Assembly: GCF_041320665.1 (NCBI RefSeq)
Contig: NZ_CP166730.1
Location: forward strand, 868,001 to 932,000
DNA: 64,000 nucleotides
DNA from: Comamonas sp. GB3 AK4-5
Lineage (GTDB): Bacteria > Pseudomonadota > Gammaproteobacteria > Burkholderiales > Burkholderiaceae_C
Direction: 5' to 3'
Part shown: positions 19,290 to 32,505 of the stretch, piece by piece
Numbering within the stretch: position 1 is the stretch's first letter
Layout of the letters: the number at the start of each line of letters is the position of its first letter
Program-made: the position numbers and the translations under genes
Notes under the pieces: model-generated
The model's input: only the letters and a program-made list of their open reading frames with translations
Told to the model about the DNA's origin: nothing
Database searches by the model: none

Positions 19290-19318
19290 GGGTGTCTTTC
19301 AAGAGCTGAACTGGAGGC

Positions 19319-20380
19319 TTACACCGTGGCCACGGGTGTCAGTGGCGAGGCCACGGCGCCCGGCAGGTGCAGCGGGGGGGCGGTGAGCAGAAAGTGGTGG
19401 CGCTGGTGGGCGCGCAGCCAATGGGCCAGCGGTGTCAGATGCCAGAGCTCGCCCAGGTGCACGCCCAGCTTGAACAAACAATGCTCGTGCAGTGGCAGGG
19501 CTGCGCAGCAGTCCGCGCCAGGGCGGGCTGGGTGGGCTTCGACGGCGTAGTTGTCGGCAGCGATGGCGGCTACCTGGCTATCGCTGATCCACTGCAGCAG
19601 CTTGTCGTCGCGTCCGTCGAGCACGGCGCAGCTGTTGTTCAGCACCTCGGGGTCGGGGCGCTTGTGCATCTCCAGCACGCGCTGGGCAAAGCCAGTGTGC
19701 AGGCACAGGATGTCGCCGACGGCTATCTCCACGCCATCGGCCTCGATGATGCGCATCAGCTGCTCGTAGCCCACCAGGCTGCGGGCATCGCCCAGGTGGG
19801 CATGCAGGTCGACCATCACGCCACGGCCTTGCACGCCGTTGGCCGCCATGGCTTCAATGCCCAGGGCCTTGGCGCAGCTGGTGCTGGCTGCCTCGTCCAG
19901 GCGCTCGGGCATGCCGGTGCCGCTGATGTCGGCCGGGCCGACGATGTCGATGCCGGCGCGAAAACCGTTGTAGTACAGCGGCTCGGGCAGGCCGTCGCCA
20001 TTGGCGTCGAACAGCGAACCCACATGGGCCAGACCGTCCCACTGTGTGGAGTACTGCAGCGACAGAATCGCCATGTCGTCGGACAGCACATCGGTGCGGC
20101 CGGGCTCCAGCTCCTGCAGTAGGCAGTTGAAGTTGACCATGCCCTTGCGTTGCAGGGGGCGCAGCACGGGCGGCTTGCGGTTGGGGTTGAGCGCGCTGCC
20201 ACCGGGATAGTCCAGCGGCAGACTGAGGGCAAAGCGCAGGCCTTCGCGCACCTCGGCCACACCCTGGCGCACCTTCTCAGGGGTGAGCAGGTTCAGCCGA
20301 CCCAGTTGGTCGTTGGGACCAAAGTCGCCCCAGGTCGAGCCTTGGGGGCGGTGTTTCCAGCGAGGATTGGAGATGGACAT
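19319..20380 (-). CDS. Cyclase-family metal-dependent hydrolase (kynurenine formamidase/isatin hydrolase superfamily)
   Basis: The 353-residue product fits PF04199: TWGDFGPNDQLGRLNLLTPE at the N-terminus, LSLQYSTQWDGLAHVGSLFD with the metal-site region, GVMVDLHAHLG, and a C-terminal ADNYAVEAHP segment. The family hydrolyses N-formylkynurenine, isatin and related ring or amide substrates with Mn or Zn. The start at 20380 has AGGAG six bases upstream. A longer frame reaching 21031 only shadows pcaD. It follows pcaD in the same operon, so ring or lactone opening ahead of the 3-oxoadipate stage is a reasonable guess. Confidence 0.88.
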   Translation of the reverse strand: MSISNPRWKHRPQGSTWGDFGPNDQLGRLNLLTPEKVRQGVAEVREGLRFALSLPLDYPGGSALNPNRKPPVLRPLQRKGMVNFNCLLQELEPGRTDVLSDDMAILSLQYSTQWDGLAHVGSLFDANGDGLPEPLYYNGFRAGIDIVGPADISGTGMPERLDEAASTSCAKALGIEAMAANGVQGRGVMVDLHAHLGDARSLVGYEQLMRIIEADGVEIAVGDILCLHTGFAQRVLEMHKRPDPEVLNNSCAVLDGRDDKLLQWISDSQVAAIAADNYAVEAHPARPGADCCAALPLHEHCLFKLGVHLGELWHLTPLAHWLRAHQRHHFLLTAPPLHLPGAVASPLTPVATV

Positions 20381-20424
20381 GCGTGCTCCTTGTTCAGCAG
20401 CCGGAGCGGGGCTCCGACTGTGGT

Positions 20425-21225
20425 TCAGTGCTGCTGCAAAAAGTGCTGCAGTGCCTGGTTGAAAGCCTCGGGTGCTTCCAGGTTGGACAGGTGCGAAGCC
20501 GGCACCGTGGCCAGGATCGAGCCCGCAATCGCGGCCTGCATGGCCTGGGCATCGGCCACGGTGGTCACGGGGTCGTGGGCACCGGCCACCAGCAGCGTGG
20601 GCGTGGTGATGGTGGTGATGGCGGCGCGTAGGTCTTCCTTGGCCAGGGCTTCGCAGCAGCTGGCATAGCCTTCGGGGGCAATGCCGGCAATCCAGGCCTG
20701 GGCCTGTTGCACCACGGCGGGCTGGGCCGCCGCAAAGCCTTCGGTGAACCAGCGGCTGGGCGAGGAATCGGCCAGGGCCTGCATGCCGGCGGCACCCTGG
20801 GTGCGCACGGATGCTGCACGCTCCAGCCATGGGCCCTCGGCGCCGATCTTGGCGGCGCTGTTGGCCACGGTGATGCTCCGCATGCGTGCAGCGGCGTTCA
20901 CACCCAGCCACAGGCCGGTGAGGCCGCCCATGGAGATGCCGCAGAAATGCGCCTTCTCGATCTGCAGCGCATCCAGAATGGCCAGCACATCGCCGCCCAG
21001 CTGGGTGAAGCTGTAGGGTCCAGGGCTGCACACGCTGGCGCCATGGCCGCGGGTGTCGTAGCGCAGCACGCGGAAATCACGGCTGAAAGCCTGGGCCTGG
21101 GCTTCCCACATCTCCAGCGTGGTGCCCAGGGAGTTGGAGAACACCAGCACCGGTGCGCCCTCAGGGCCTTGCAGCTGGATGCGGAAAGTACCGGCAGCGG
21201 TAGTCAGTTGTTGGGTGGCGCTCAT
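20425..21225 (-). CDS. pcaD: 3-oxoadipate enol-lactonase
   Basis: This 266-residue alpha/beta hydrolase opens 3-oxoadipate enol-lactone to 3-oxoadipate. It has the oxyanion segment FSNSLGTTLEMWEAQ, the strand-turn RYDTRGHGAS, the nucleophile in CGISMGGLTG (about residue 100), an acid in GAHDPVTT and the histidine in VPASHLSNLEAPEAF. These are the PcaD family features. It starts three bases after the pcaF stop, so they are certainly one transcript. Confidence 0.95.
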   Translation of the reverse strand: MSATQQLTTAAGTFRIQLQGPEGAPVLVFSNSLGTTLEMWEAQAQAFSRDFRVLRYDTRGHGASVCSPGPYSFTQLGGDVLAILDALQIEKAHFCGISMGGLTGLWLGVNAAARMRSITVANSAAKIGAEGPWLERAASVRTQGAAGMQALADSSPSRWFTEGFAAAQPAVVQQAQAWIAGIAPEGYASCCEALAKEDLRAAITTITTPTLLVAGAHDPVTTVADAQAMQAAIAGSILATVPASHLSNLEAPEAFNQALQHFLQQH

Positions 21226-21228
21226 GGC

Positions 21229-22434
21229 TCAGACCTTCTCGAGGATCACTGCAATGCCCTGGCCCACGCCGATGCACATGGTGCACAGCGCATAGCGGCC
21301 ACCCAGGGTGTGCAGCTGGTTGACGGCGGTGGTGGCCAGGCGGGCGCCGGAGGCACCCAGGGGGTGACCCAGGGCGATGGCGCCGCCCCATTGGTTGACG
21401 CGGGCATCGTCATCGGCAATGCCCAGATCGCGCAGCACGGCCAGGCCTTGGGCGGCAAAGGCTTCGTTCAGTTCGATCACGTCCATATCGGCCAGGCTGA
21501 GGCCGGTCTGGGCCAGCACCTTGCGCACGGCGGGGGCCGGGCCAAAGCCCATGATGCGAGGGGCCACGCCGGCCGTGGCCATACCCACCACGCGGGCACG
21601 GGGCACCAGGTTGTATTGCTTGGCGGCTTCTTCATTGGCCAGCAGCAGGGCGCAGGCGCCGTCGTTCACGCCGCTGGCATTGCCTGCGGTCACGCTGCCG
21701 TCAGGACGGACCACGCCCTTGAGCTTGGCCAGCGCTTCCAGCGTGGTGGCGCGGGGGTGTTCGTCCTGGCTGACGATGATGGCGTCGCCCTTTTTCTGGG
21801 GGATGGTGACGTTGACGATTTCCTGGGCCAGGTAGCCGGCAGCGATGGCGGCGGCCGCCTTTTGCTGCGAGGCCAGGGCCATGCGGTCTTGGGCTGCGCG
21901 CTCGATCTTGAAGTCGTCGGCCACGTTTTCGGCGGTTTCGGGCATGGAGTCCACGCCGTATTGCTGCTTCATCAGCTTGTTGACGAAGCGCCAGCCGATG
22001 GTGGTGTCATACACGGCGTTGTTGCGGCTGAAGGCGGACTCAGCCTTGGGCATCACAAACGGAGCGCGGCTCATGGATTCCACGCCACCGGCAATCATCA
22101 GCCGGGCTTCGCCGGACTTGATGGCGCGGGCGGCAGAGCCCACGGCGTCCAGGCCGGAGCCGCACAGGCGGTTGAGGGTGGCGCCAGGCACGTCGATGGG
22201 CAGGCCGGCCAGCAGGCTGGACATGCGGGCCACGTTGCGGTTGTCTTCACCGGCCTGGTTGGCGTTGCCGTAGAGCACATCGTCCACGGCCTTCCAGTCC
22301 ACGCCGGGGTTGCGCTCCATCAGCGCCTTGATGGGCAGGGCGCCCAGGTCGTCGGTGCGCACGCTGGACAGCGCGCCGCCGTAGCGGCCGAAGGGGGTGC
22401 GGATGGCGTCGCAGATAAAGGCTTGGTTGCTCAT
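21229..22434 (-). CDS. pcaF: 3-oxoadipyl-CoA thiolase
   Basis: This 401-residue thiolase cleaves 3-oxoadipyl-CoA to succinyl-CoA and acetyl-CoA, the last step of the pathway. The acylated cysteine lies in TLNRLCGSGLDAVGSAARAI (about residue 90), with the catalytic GGAIALGHPLGASGAR and CTMCIGVGQGIA motifs near the C-terminus. The N-terminus AFICDAIRTPFGRYGGALS and insertion MPKAESAFSRNN fit the PcaF subgroup better than acetoacetyl-CoA thiolases. A 134-base gap with a palindromic repeat separates it from pcaJ. Confidence 0.96.
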   Translation of the reverse strand: MSNQAFICDAIRTPFGRYGGALSSVRTDDLGALPIKALMERNPGVDWKAVDDVLYGNANQAGEDNRNVARMSSLLAGLPIDVPGATLNRLCGSGLDAVGSAARAIKSGEARLMIAGGVESMSRAPFVMPKAESAFSRNNAVYDTTIGWRFVNKLMKQQYGVDSMPETAENVADDFKIERAAQDRMALASQQKAAAAIAAGYLAQEIVNVTIPQKKGDAIIVSQDEHPRATTLEALAKLKGVVRPDGSVTAGNASGVNDGACALLLANEEAAKQYNLVPRARVVGMATAGVAPRIMGFGPAPAVRKVLAQTGLSLADMDVIELNEAFAAQGLAVLRDLGIADDDARVNQWGGAIALGHPLGASGARLATTAVNQLHTLGGRYALCTMCIGVGQGIAVILEKV

Positions 22435-22487
22435 GGAAGAAGTCTCCGTGTCGGCAGGTCGCTGCGCCTGCAGGGTTCAAAAACAGG

Positions 22488-22522
22488 AGCTGCCTGTGCT
22501 TTTCTATCAAGCACTTGCAGCT
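22488..22522. repeat. Dispersed repeat, AGCTnCTAGnGC family (pcaJ-pcaF gap)
   Basis: AGCTGCCTGTGCTT (22488-22501) and AAGCACTTGCAGCT (22509-22522) pair at 12 of 14 positions around TTCTATC. A further AGCTTCTAGCTG half copy follows. It lies inside the operon, so its RNA form could affect expression of pcaF and the genes beyond. Confidence 0.65.
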
Positions 22523-22568
22523 TCTAGCTGTGTGAAAGTGAGTGGGGAAGCGCTGTGGCTGCTACGGT

Positions 22569-23225
22569 TTATGCTGCGGCAGCAGGGGCGATCGGCAGGC
22601 CGACGATGGTTTCCAGCTCGGCATGTGAGAGGCCGGGCACCAGGTCCACCAGGCGCAGGCCGGTGGGCGTGCATTCCAGCGTGCACAAATCGGTGTAGAT
22701 GCGCTTGACGCAGGCCAGGCCGGTGAGGGGGTAGCTGCAGGCCTCGACCACCTTGCATTCACCGGCCTTGCTGACCAGGTCCATCATCACCCAGGTGGAC
22801 TTGGCGCCCACGGCCAGGTCCATGGCGCCGCCCACGGCGGGAATGGCGCCAGGCTCACCCGTGCTCCAGTTGGCCAGATCGCCCGTGGCGGAGACCTGGA
22901 AGGCGCCCAGCACGCAAATGTCCAGATGGCCGCCGCGCATCATGGCGAAGCTGTCGGCATGGTGGAAATAGCTGCCACCGGGCAGCAGGGTGACGGGCTG
23001 CTTGCCGGCATTGGTCAGGTCATAGTCTTCCAGGCCCTTGGCGGGCGCCGGGCCCATGCCCAGGATGCCGTTTTCCGAATGCAGCACCACCTCGCGGTCG
23101 GCCGGAATATGGTTGGCCACCAAGGTGGGTTGGCCAATGCCCAAATTGACATAGGCACCGTCGAAGATGTCCTGGGCCACGCGGGCAGCCAGTTGGTCTT
23201 TGCTTCGTTTTTGATAGTTGCTCAC
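22569..23225 (-). CDS. pcaJ: 3-oxoadipate CoA-transferase subunit B
   Basis: Subunit B (218 residues) of the succinyl-CoA:3-oxoadipate CoA-transferase carries the catalytic glutamate in VVLHSENGILGMGPAP (about residue 51), preceded by YVNLGIGQPTLVANHIP. GGHLDICVLGAFQVS and GAMDLAVGAKSTWVMMD are further family markers. It pairs with PcaI, encoded 26 bases upstream, to activate 3-oxoadipate for thiolysis by PcaF. Confidence 0.96.
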   Translation of the reverse strand: MSNYQKRSKDQLAARVAQDIFDGAYVNLGIGQPTLVANHIPADREVVLHSENGILGMGPAPAKGLEDYDLTNAGKQPVTLLPGGSYFHHADSFAMMRGGHLDICVLGAFQVSATGDLANWSTGEPGAIPAVGGAMDLAVGAKSTWVMMDLVSKAGECKVVEACSYPLTGLACVKRIYTDLCTLECTPTGLRLVDLVPGLSHAELETIVGLPIAPAAAA

Positions 23226-23251
23226 GCTGGTATCTCCTGCTTGAACGGACG

Positions 23252-23947
23252 TTATTGCTTGAAGCCACCGGCTTTGGTGGCCACGCGGTCCACCTTCACC
23301 AGCTTGCTGACATAGATGCCCGGGGTGACGATGGCCTCGGGATCCATCTCGCGCAACTCGACCAGCTCATGCACCGTGGCCACGGTGTACTTGGCGGCCA
23401 TGGCGCACACAGGGCCGAAGTTGCGGGCCGACATGCGATAGGTCAAATTGCCCCAGCGGTCGCCGCGCTCGGCCTTGACCAGTGCCACATCACCGTAGAT
23501 GGGGTACTCCAGCACATAGTGCTTGCCGTTGATTTCGCGGGTTTCCTTGCCGGCGGCCAGCTCGGTGCCATAGGCCGTGGGGCAGAAGAAGGCGCCAATG
23601 CCGGCGCCGGCAGCGCGCATGCGCTCGGCCAGATTGCCCTGGGGCACGAGTTCGAGTTCGATCTTTCCGCTGCGATAGAGATCGTCGAACACCCAGCTGT
23701 CCACCTGGCGGGGGAAGCTGCAGATGATCTTGCGCACCTGGCCGCTTTTCAGCAGCGCGGCGAGGCCGGCCTCGCCGTTGCCGGCGTTGTTGTTGACCAC
23801 GGTGAGCTCGCGCGCGCCGGTGGCGATCAGGCCGTCGATCAGCTCAATGGGGTTGCCGGAAGTACCGAAGCCGCCGATGAGGACGGTGGCGCCGTCTTGC
23901 ACGCCGGCCAGGGCTTCAGCGACGGTGTCGGTGATTTTGTTGATCAT
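23252..23947 (-). CDS. pcaI: 3-oxoadipate CoA-transferase subunit A
   Basis: Subunit A (231 residues) shows the CoA-transferase class I signature in VLIGGFGTSGNPIELIDGLI, then LTVVNNNAGNGEAGLAALLK and GNLAERMRAAGAGIGAFFCP. It works as a heteromer with PcaJ. It is the first gene of the ten-gene minus-strand operon, with GGAG seven bases before its ATG. The operator for the divergent IclR regulator lies 52-78 bases upstream. Confidence 0.96.
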   Translation of the reverse strand: MINKITDTVAEALAGVQDGATVLIGGFGTSGNPIELIDGLIATGARELTVVNNNAGNGEAGLAALLKSGQVRKIICSFPRQVDSWVFDDLYRSGKIELELVPQGNLAERMRAAGAGIGAFFCPTAYGTELAAGKETREINGKHYVLEYPIYGDVALVKAERGDRWGNLTYRMSARNFGPVCAMAAKYTVATVHELVELREMDPEAIVTPGIYVSKLVKVDRVATKAGGFKQ

Positions 23948-23998
23948 GTGTGGGCTCCTGCAGACATGGGCGCTTGCGCGGAAGGCGAAAGCGGTAGA

Positions 23999-24025
23999 AT
24001 GTTCGCATATAGAACAAATGTTCGC
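23999..24025. promoter_or_regulatory. Operator with three half-sites for a PcaR/PcaU-type IclR regulator
   Basis: ATGTTCGC occurs twice as a direct repeat (23999-24006 and 24018-24025), with AGAACA (24011-24016) inverted between them, so the first two form TGTTC-N-GAACA. PcaU and PobR of Acinetobacter bind a comparable set of three 10-base elements, two inverted and one direct. The site sits between pcaI and the IclR gene, so it probably controls both. Confidence 0.7.
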
Positions 24026-24090
24026 TAAAAGAATTATAGGAAGTCGAGCAGCCGTTTGGCGGCTGTAGAAACCACATCAGGGAAAACCCC

Positions 24091-24882
24091 ATGAACACCG
24101 AAAACACAGCGCCCAAGCCCAGTGACAGCTATGTGCAATCCTTTGCCCGCGGGCTGGAAGTGATCCGCTCCTTCAGTGCCCAGGCGCCGGAACAGACCCT
24201 CAGCGAGGTGGCCGCGCGCACCGGCATGACGCGCGCCGGCGCCCGCCGCATCCTGCTGACGCTGCAGTCACTGGGCTATGTGGACAGCGACGGCAAATAC
24301 TTTCACCTCACGCCGCGCATCCTGGACCTGGGCTTTGCCTATCTCAGTTCCATGCCGCTGTGGAGCCTGGCCGGCCCGTCCATGGAACAGTTGGTGGACA
24401 CGGTGCAGGAGTCTTGCTCTGCCGCCGTGCTGGAAGGTTTGGACGTGGTCTATGTGCTGCGCGTGCACACCCACAAAATCATGAGCACCAACCTGGGTGT
24501 GGGTTCGCGCCTGCCGGCGTTCTGGACCTCGCTGGGCCGGGTGCTGCTGGCGGCACAGCCGGATGAACAGGTACAGGCATTGCTGGAGCGCCGCCCGCGA
24601 ACCCAGTACACCCAGCTGACCCAGACCAGCGACGAGGCGCTGTGGGCCGCGATTCGCCAGACGCGGGCCCAGGGCTGGTGTTTGCTGAACCAGGAGCTGG
24701 AAGAAGGTTTGATCTCCATTGCCGCGCCGGTGCGCAACCGCATGGGGCAGACGGTGGCGGCGCTCAACATCAGCGGCCAGGCCAACCGTACCAGCGCCGA
24801 GATGATGCAGAGCCAGTTGCTGCCAAAGTTGTTACAAACCTGCGAGCGCATTTCCCAGTTGCTACAGGCAGCCGGGCGTTGA
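24091..24882 (+). CDS. IclR-family regulator of the beta-ketoadipate genes (PcaR/PcaU/PobR subfamily)
   Basis: The 263-residue protein has an N-terminal winged helix (SFARGLEVIRSFSAQAPEQT, LSEVAARTGMTRAGARRILL) and a C-terminal ligand-binding domain with SCSAAVLEGLDVVYVLRV, GSRLPAFWTSLGRVLLA and GLISIAAPVRNRMGQTVAAL. It resembles the PcaR/PcaU/PobR branch, whose members activate aromatic-acid genes in response to 3-oxoadipate, protocatechuate or 4-hydroxybenzoate. It is divergent from pcaI with the three-half-site operator between them. The exact inducer cannot be read from sequence. Confidence 0.9.
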   Translation: MNTENTAPKPSDSYVQSFARGLEVIRSFSAQAPEQTLSEVAARTGMTRAGARRILLTLQSLGYVDSDGKYFHLTPRILDLGFAYLSSMPLWSLAGPSMEQLVDTVQESCSAAVLEGLDVVYVLRVHTHKIMSTNLGVGSRLPAFWTSLGRVLLAAQPDEQVQALLERRPRTQYTQLTQTSDEALWAAIRQTRAQGWCLLNQELEEGLISIAAPVRNRMGQTVAALNISGQANRTSAEMMQSQLLPKLLQTCERISQLLQAAGR

Positions 24883-24902
24883 GAAATTCGAAGAATCCCC
24901 TG

Positions 24903-24965
24903 GTAACAAATGCAGCAATCAGCTGCTAGCTGATGTGTGGCGGTGCGCATAATATGTTGCAAAAC
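24903..24965. repeat. Palindromic intergenic repeat (AGCTnCTAGnGC-like) after the IclR gene
   Basis: ATCAGCT-GCT-AGCTGAT (24918-24934) is a perfect palindrome within AGCTGCTAGCTGATG, related to the other copies of this family. A second short palindrome, ATGTT-GCAA-AACAT, follows. The rest of the 190-base gap up to the transposase-like gene shows nothing else. Confidence 0.45.
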
Positions 24966-25072
24966 ATTGCTTTGCGCTCTCTGCGCCGCTGGCTGGTTTG
25001 GCTGGCGGGAACGCTCCGGGCAAATGACTTGCTTCTGACTTCCTTCCCCCCCATCCACTACTTTTTGCACCC

Positions 25073-25798
25073 ATGGCCCGCCTGCCCCGACTGACTCTGC
25101 CTGGTATGGCGCATTACGTCATCCAGCGTGGCAACAACCAGCAGCCCATCTTTCGGGATGCGCAGGATTACGCCGTGCTGAAGGATTTGCTGCGCGAGAT
25201 GGCGCGGCGCTTTCAGGTGGAGGTGCATGCCTATGTGTTGCTGAGCACGCAATTCCATGTGCTGGCCACGCCAGAGACGGAAGAAGGGCTGCCGCAGTTC
25301 ATGCAGTCCGTGGGGCGCAGCTATGTGCGCTACTTCAACAACCGCCATGGCCGCAGCGGCACGCTGTGGGAGGGACGCTACCGCTCCACCGTGCTGGAAG
25401 CTCCGGGTTATCTGCTGCCCAGCATGGTGTTGCTGGAGTTGCAGCCGGTGGTGGAAGGCTTGGCGGTGCTGCCGCAAGACTATGCCTGGTCCAGCTGCGC
25501 ACACAACGCCGGGCTGAAGCAAGACAGTCTGGTGCGCTCCCACACCCAGTATTGGGCGCTGGCCAACACCCCTTTTGCCCGCGAAGCCGCCTACCAGCGC
25601 GTGCTGGAGCAGGGCGTGGGGTCCATGGTGGCCGAGGAAATCCTGGAAGCTGCCAGCAAAGGCTGGGCCCTGGGATCGCCCGACTTTGTGGCCAGATTGC
25701 AGCAGGACACCGCGCGGCGGCTCACCCGCCGCCGCCCAGGCCGTCCGGTGCGGGCCTCCAAGAATGCGGGGCAGCCGCTGTCAGCCAGCGCACGCTGA
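25073..25798 (+). CDS. REP-associated tyrosine transposase-like protein (RAYT, IS200-related), degenerate HUH motif
   Basis: The 241-residue product has the Y1-transposase fold of chromosomal RAYTs: MARLPRLTLPGMAHYVIQRGN at the start, VHAYVLLSTQFHVLATP, then SYVRYFNNRHGRSGTLWEGR with the likely catalytic tyrosine, and a basic C-tail. In active members the metal site is an HUH pair within a sequence like NHVHLL. Here it reads TQFH, so the first histidine is glutamine and single-strand cleavage may be lost or changed. No terminal inverted repeats or target duplications of an insertion sequence are visible, so it looks like a resident single gene. Hairpin repeats lie just downstream, before gltB. 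Confidence 0.85.
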   Translation: MARLPRLTLPGMAHYVIQRGNNQQPIFRDAQDYAVLKDLLREMARRFQVEVHAYVLLSTQFHVLATPETEEGLPQFMQSVGRSYVRYFNNRHGRSGTLWEGRYRSTVLEAPGYLLPSMVLLELQPVVEGLAVLPQDYAWSSCAHNAGLKQDSLVRSHTQYWALANTPFAREAAYQRVLEQGVGSMVAEEILEAASKGWALGSPDFVARLQQDTARRLTRRRPGRPVRASKNAGQPLSASAR

Positions 25799-25818
25799 AT
25801 CCTGCTGCGGCAAATATC

Positions 25819-25876
25819 TGCACCACATCGGTGCAATCAATGCCAATCCCTTTTTGATTTTGCACCTTCGAGGTGC
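25819..25876. repeat. Two small GCACC/GGTGC hairpins downstream of the RAYT gene
   Basis: TGCACC-ACATC-GGTGCA (25819-25835) and GCACC-TTCGA-GGTGC (25862-25876) are adjacent hairpins with the same arm sequence. AGGTGCTTG recurs a third time near 25893 and GGTGCA near 25924. Repeated small hairpins beside a RAYT gene recall REP elements. Confidence 0.5.
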
Positions 25877-25973
25877 TTGATTTCTGCGTAAGTAGGTGCT
25901 TGCGTGTGGGTGGTGATTGTTTTGGTGCATTCAATCTGTCCCTTATTTATTCTTCCTCTTTGCTTTGTAAAAA

Positions 25974-25996
25974 TAATTGGTATCTGACCCCAATTA
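25974..25996. repeat. REP-like palindrome TAATTGG...CCAATTA
   Basis: TAATTGG and CCAATTA pair exactly around TATCTGACC. The core GGTATCTGACCCCAATTA and the nearby AATCTGTCCCTTATTTATT resemble short sequences that I associate with the flanks of IS200-like genes in many proteobacteria. It lies 72 bases before gltB. Confidence 0.5.
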
Positions 25997-26067
25997 AATT
26001 TTCTTGCATGGGTTCATGCCGTGTCGTACGCTTGCCGTCCCAGCGATAGAAAACTAGAGGAAACCCC

Positions 26068-30801
<4,734 letters not shown>

Positions 30802-30875
30802 TAGCGGCCTGAGCGCGGTGGTCGGCTCGACCACCGCACCGCCTACGCGAACAAAGATTTCAAGGAATACACACC

Positions 30876-32351
30876 ATGGGTAAGAGCACCGGCTTTATGG
30901 AGTACGAGCGCATCGAAGAGGGCTATGCCCCTGTTGCGGAACGTCTCAAACACTACCAAGAATTCGTCATTGCATTGACGCCCGAGCAGGCCAAGATCCA
31001 GGGCGCACGCTGCATGGACTGCGGCACACCGTTTTGCAACAACGGCTGCCCGGTCAACAACATCATTCCGGACTTCAACGACCTGGTGTACCGGGGTGAC
31101 TGGGCCAACGCCATCCAGGTGCTGCACAGCACCAACAACTTCCCCGAGTTCACCGGCCGTATCTGCCCCGCACCCTGCGAGGCGGCTTGCGTGGCCAATA
31201 TCAATGGCGATGCCATAGGCATCAAGTCGATTGAGCACGCCATCATCGACCGCGCCTGGGCCGAAGGCTGGGTGAAGCCCCTGCTGCCCAAGCTGCAGAC
31301 CGGAAAGACGGTCGCCGTGGTGGGCGCCGGCCCGGCCGGCCTGGCTGCAGCCCAGCAACTGGTGCGCGCCGGCCACGATGTGACACTGTTCGAGAAGAAC
31401 GACCAGGTCGGCGGCCTGCTGCGCTACGGCATCCCCGACTTCAAGCTGAACAAATCCCACATCGACCGCCGCGTGGAGCAACTGGTGGCAGAGGGCCTGA
31501 AGATTCGCACCGGCGTGCTGGTGGCGGGCAAGGACGGCCTGGGCAAGGACAGCAAGGTGACCAACTGGTCCAAGGAAACCATTGCCCCTGAAACTTTGAT
31601 GGCCGAGTTCGACGCCGTGCTGCTCACCGGTGGTGCCGAGCAATCGCGCGACCTGCCCGTGCCCGGTCGCGAGCTCAAGGGCGTGCATTTCGCCATGGAG
31701 TTTTTGCCGCAGCAAAACAAGACCACGGCAGAGGGCAAGTACAAGGGCCAGATCCGTGCGGACGGAAAGCATGTGGTGGTGATTGGCGGTGGCGACACCG
31801 GCAGCGACTGCGTGGGTACATCCAACCGCCACGGTGCGGCCAGCGTGACCCAGCTGGAGTTGATGCCCATGCCGCCCGAGCAGGAGCACAAGCCCCTGGT
31901 CTGGCCTTACTGGCCGCTCAAGCTGCGCACCAGCTCCAGCCACCAGGAAGGTTGCGAGCGCGAGTTCGCCATTGCTACCAAGGAATTCATGGGCGAGAAG
32001 GGCCAGCTCACCGCCATCAAGACCGTGCGCCTGGAATTCAAGGACGGCAAGATGACCGAGGTGGCAGGCTCCGAGCAAATTCTCAAGGCCGATCTGGTGT
32101 TTCTGGCCATGGGCTTTGTCAGCCCCGTGCAGACCGTGCTCGACGCCTTTGGCGTGGACAAGGACGCACGCGGAAACGCCAAGGCCAGCACCGATTTCAC
32201 GGGCGGCTATGCCACCAGTGTGCGCAAGCTGTTTGCCGCAGGCGATATCCGCCGTGGCCAATCCCTGGTGGTGTGGGCCATCCGTGAAGGCAGGCAAGCC
32301 GCGCGCGCAGTGGACGAGTTTTTGATGGGTACGAGCCAGTTGCCGCGTTGA
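30876..32351 (+). CDS. gltD: Glutamate synthase (NADPH), small subunit
   Basis: The 491-residue flavoprotein supplies electrons from NADPH to GltB. Two 4Fe-4S cysteine clusters occur at the N-terminus ([19 protein letters not shown] and [13 protein letters not shown]). An FAD site follows in [20 protein letters not shown] and an NADPH site in [20 protein letters not shown], with the C-terminal [20 protein letters not shown]. Length and motif order are those of the family. AAGGA lies upstream of the ATG. A strong terminator follows, so gltBD is the complete operon. Confidence 0.98.
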   Translation: MGKSTGFMEYERIEEGYAPVAERLKHYQEFVIALTPEQAKIQGARCMDCGTPFCNNGCPVNNIIPDFNDLVYRGDWANAIQVLHSTNNFPEFTGRICPAPCEAACVANINGDAIGIKSIEHAIIDRAWAEGWVKPLLPKLQTGKTVAVVGAGPAGLAAAQQLVRAGHDVTLFEKNDQVGGLLRYGIPDFKLNKSHIDRRVEQLVAEGLKIRTGVLVAGKDGLGKDSKVTNWSKETIAPETLMAEFDAVLLTGGAEQSRDLPVPGRELKGVHFAMEFLPQQNKTTAEGKYKGQIRADGKHVVVIGGGDTGSDCVGTSNRHGAASVTQLELMPMPPEQEHKPLVWPYWPLKLRTSSSHQEGCEREFAIATKEFMGEKGQLTAIKTVRLEFKDGKMTEVAGSEQILKADLVFLAMGFVSPVQTVLDAFGVDKDARGNAKASTDFTGGYATSVRKLFAAGDIRRGQSLVVWAIREGRQAARAVDEFLMGTSQLPR

Positions 32352-32372
32352 GTCACCGCCGAATACATGCCA

Positions 32373-32396
32373 AGGGCGCTGGAGAGCGCCCTTTTT
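32373..32396 (+). terminator. Rho-independent terminator after gltD
   Basis: AGGGCGCT-GGAG-AGCGCCCT is a perfect eight-pair stem with a four-base loop followed by five T, 21 bases after the gltD stop. Confidence 0.93.
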
Positions 32397-32407
32397 CATG
32401 CTTCACA

Positions 32408-32505
32408 TACAGGAGCGCCTATAGCGCTTGCCCACTTGGTTTACATGCGCTTTATGTGTGAGATGTACAACATGAGCGCTATGGCTGCTATCTTTTTTAC
32501 AAACT
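32408..32505. repeat. Dispersed repeat, AGCTnCTAGnGC family (two partial units)
   Basis: GGAGCGCCTATAGCGCTTG at 32412-32430 and GAGCGCTATGGCTGCTATC near 32474-32492 are two related units in opposite sense. They fill the gap between gltD and the stop of the DUF3293 gene. Confidence 0.5.

Noticed and set aside
19319..21031. 570-codon version of the cyclase gene
   Set aside because: The upstream 217 codons only shadow pcaD. A ribosome site and the conserved N-terminus support a start at 20380.
25073..26005. Complete insertion sequence around the RAYT gene
   Set aside because: No terminal repeats, target duplication or second copy is visible. It looks like a resident single gene with REP-like repeats.
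30843..32399. 518-codon minus-strand frame opposite gltD
   Set aside because: It is a shadow of gltD and contains no recognisable motif.
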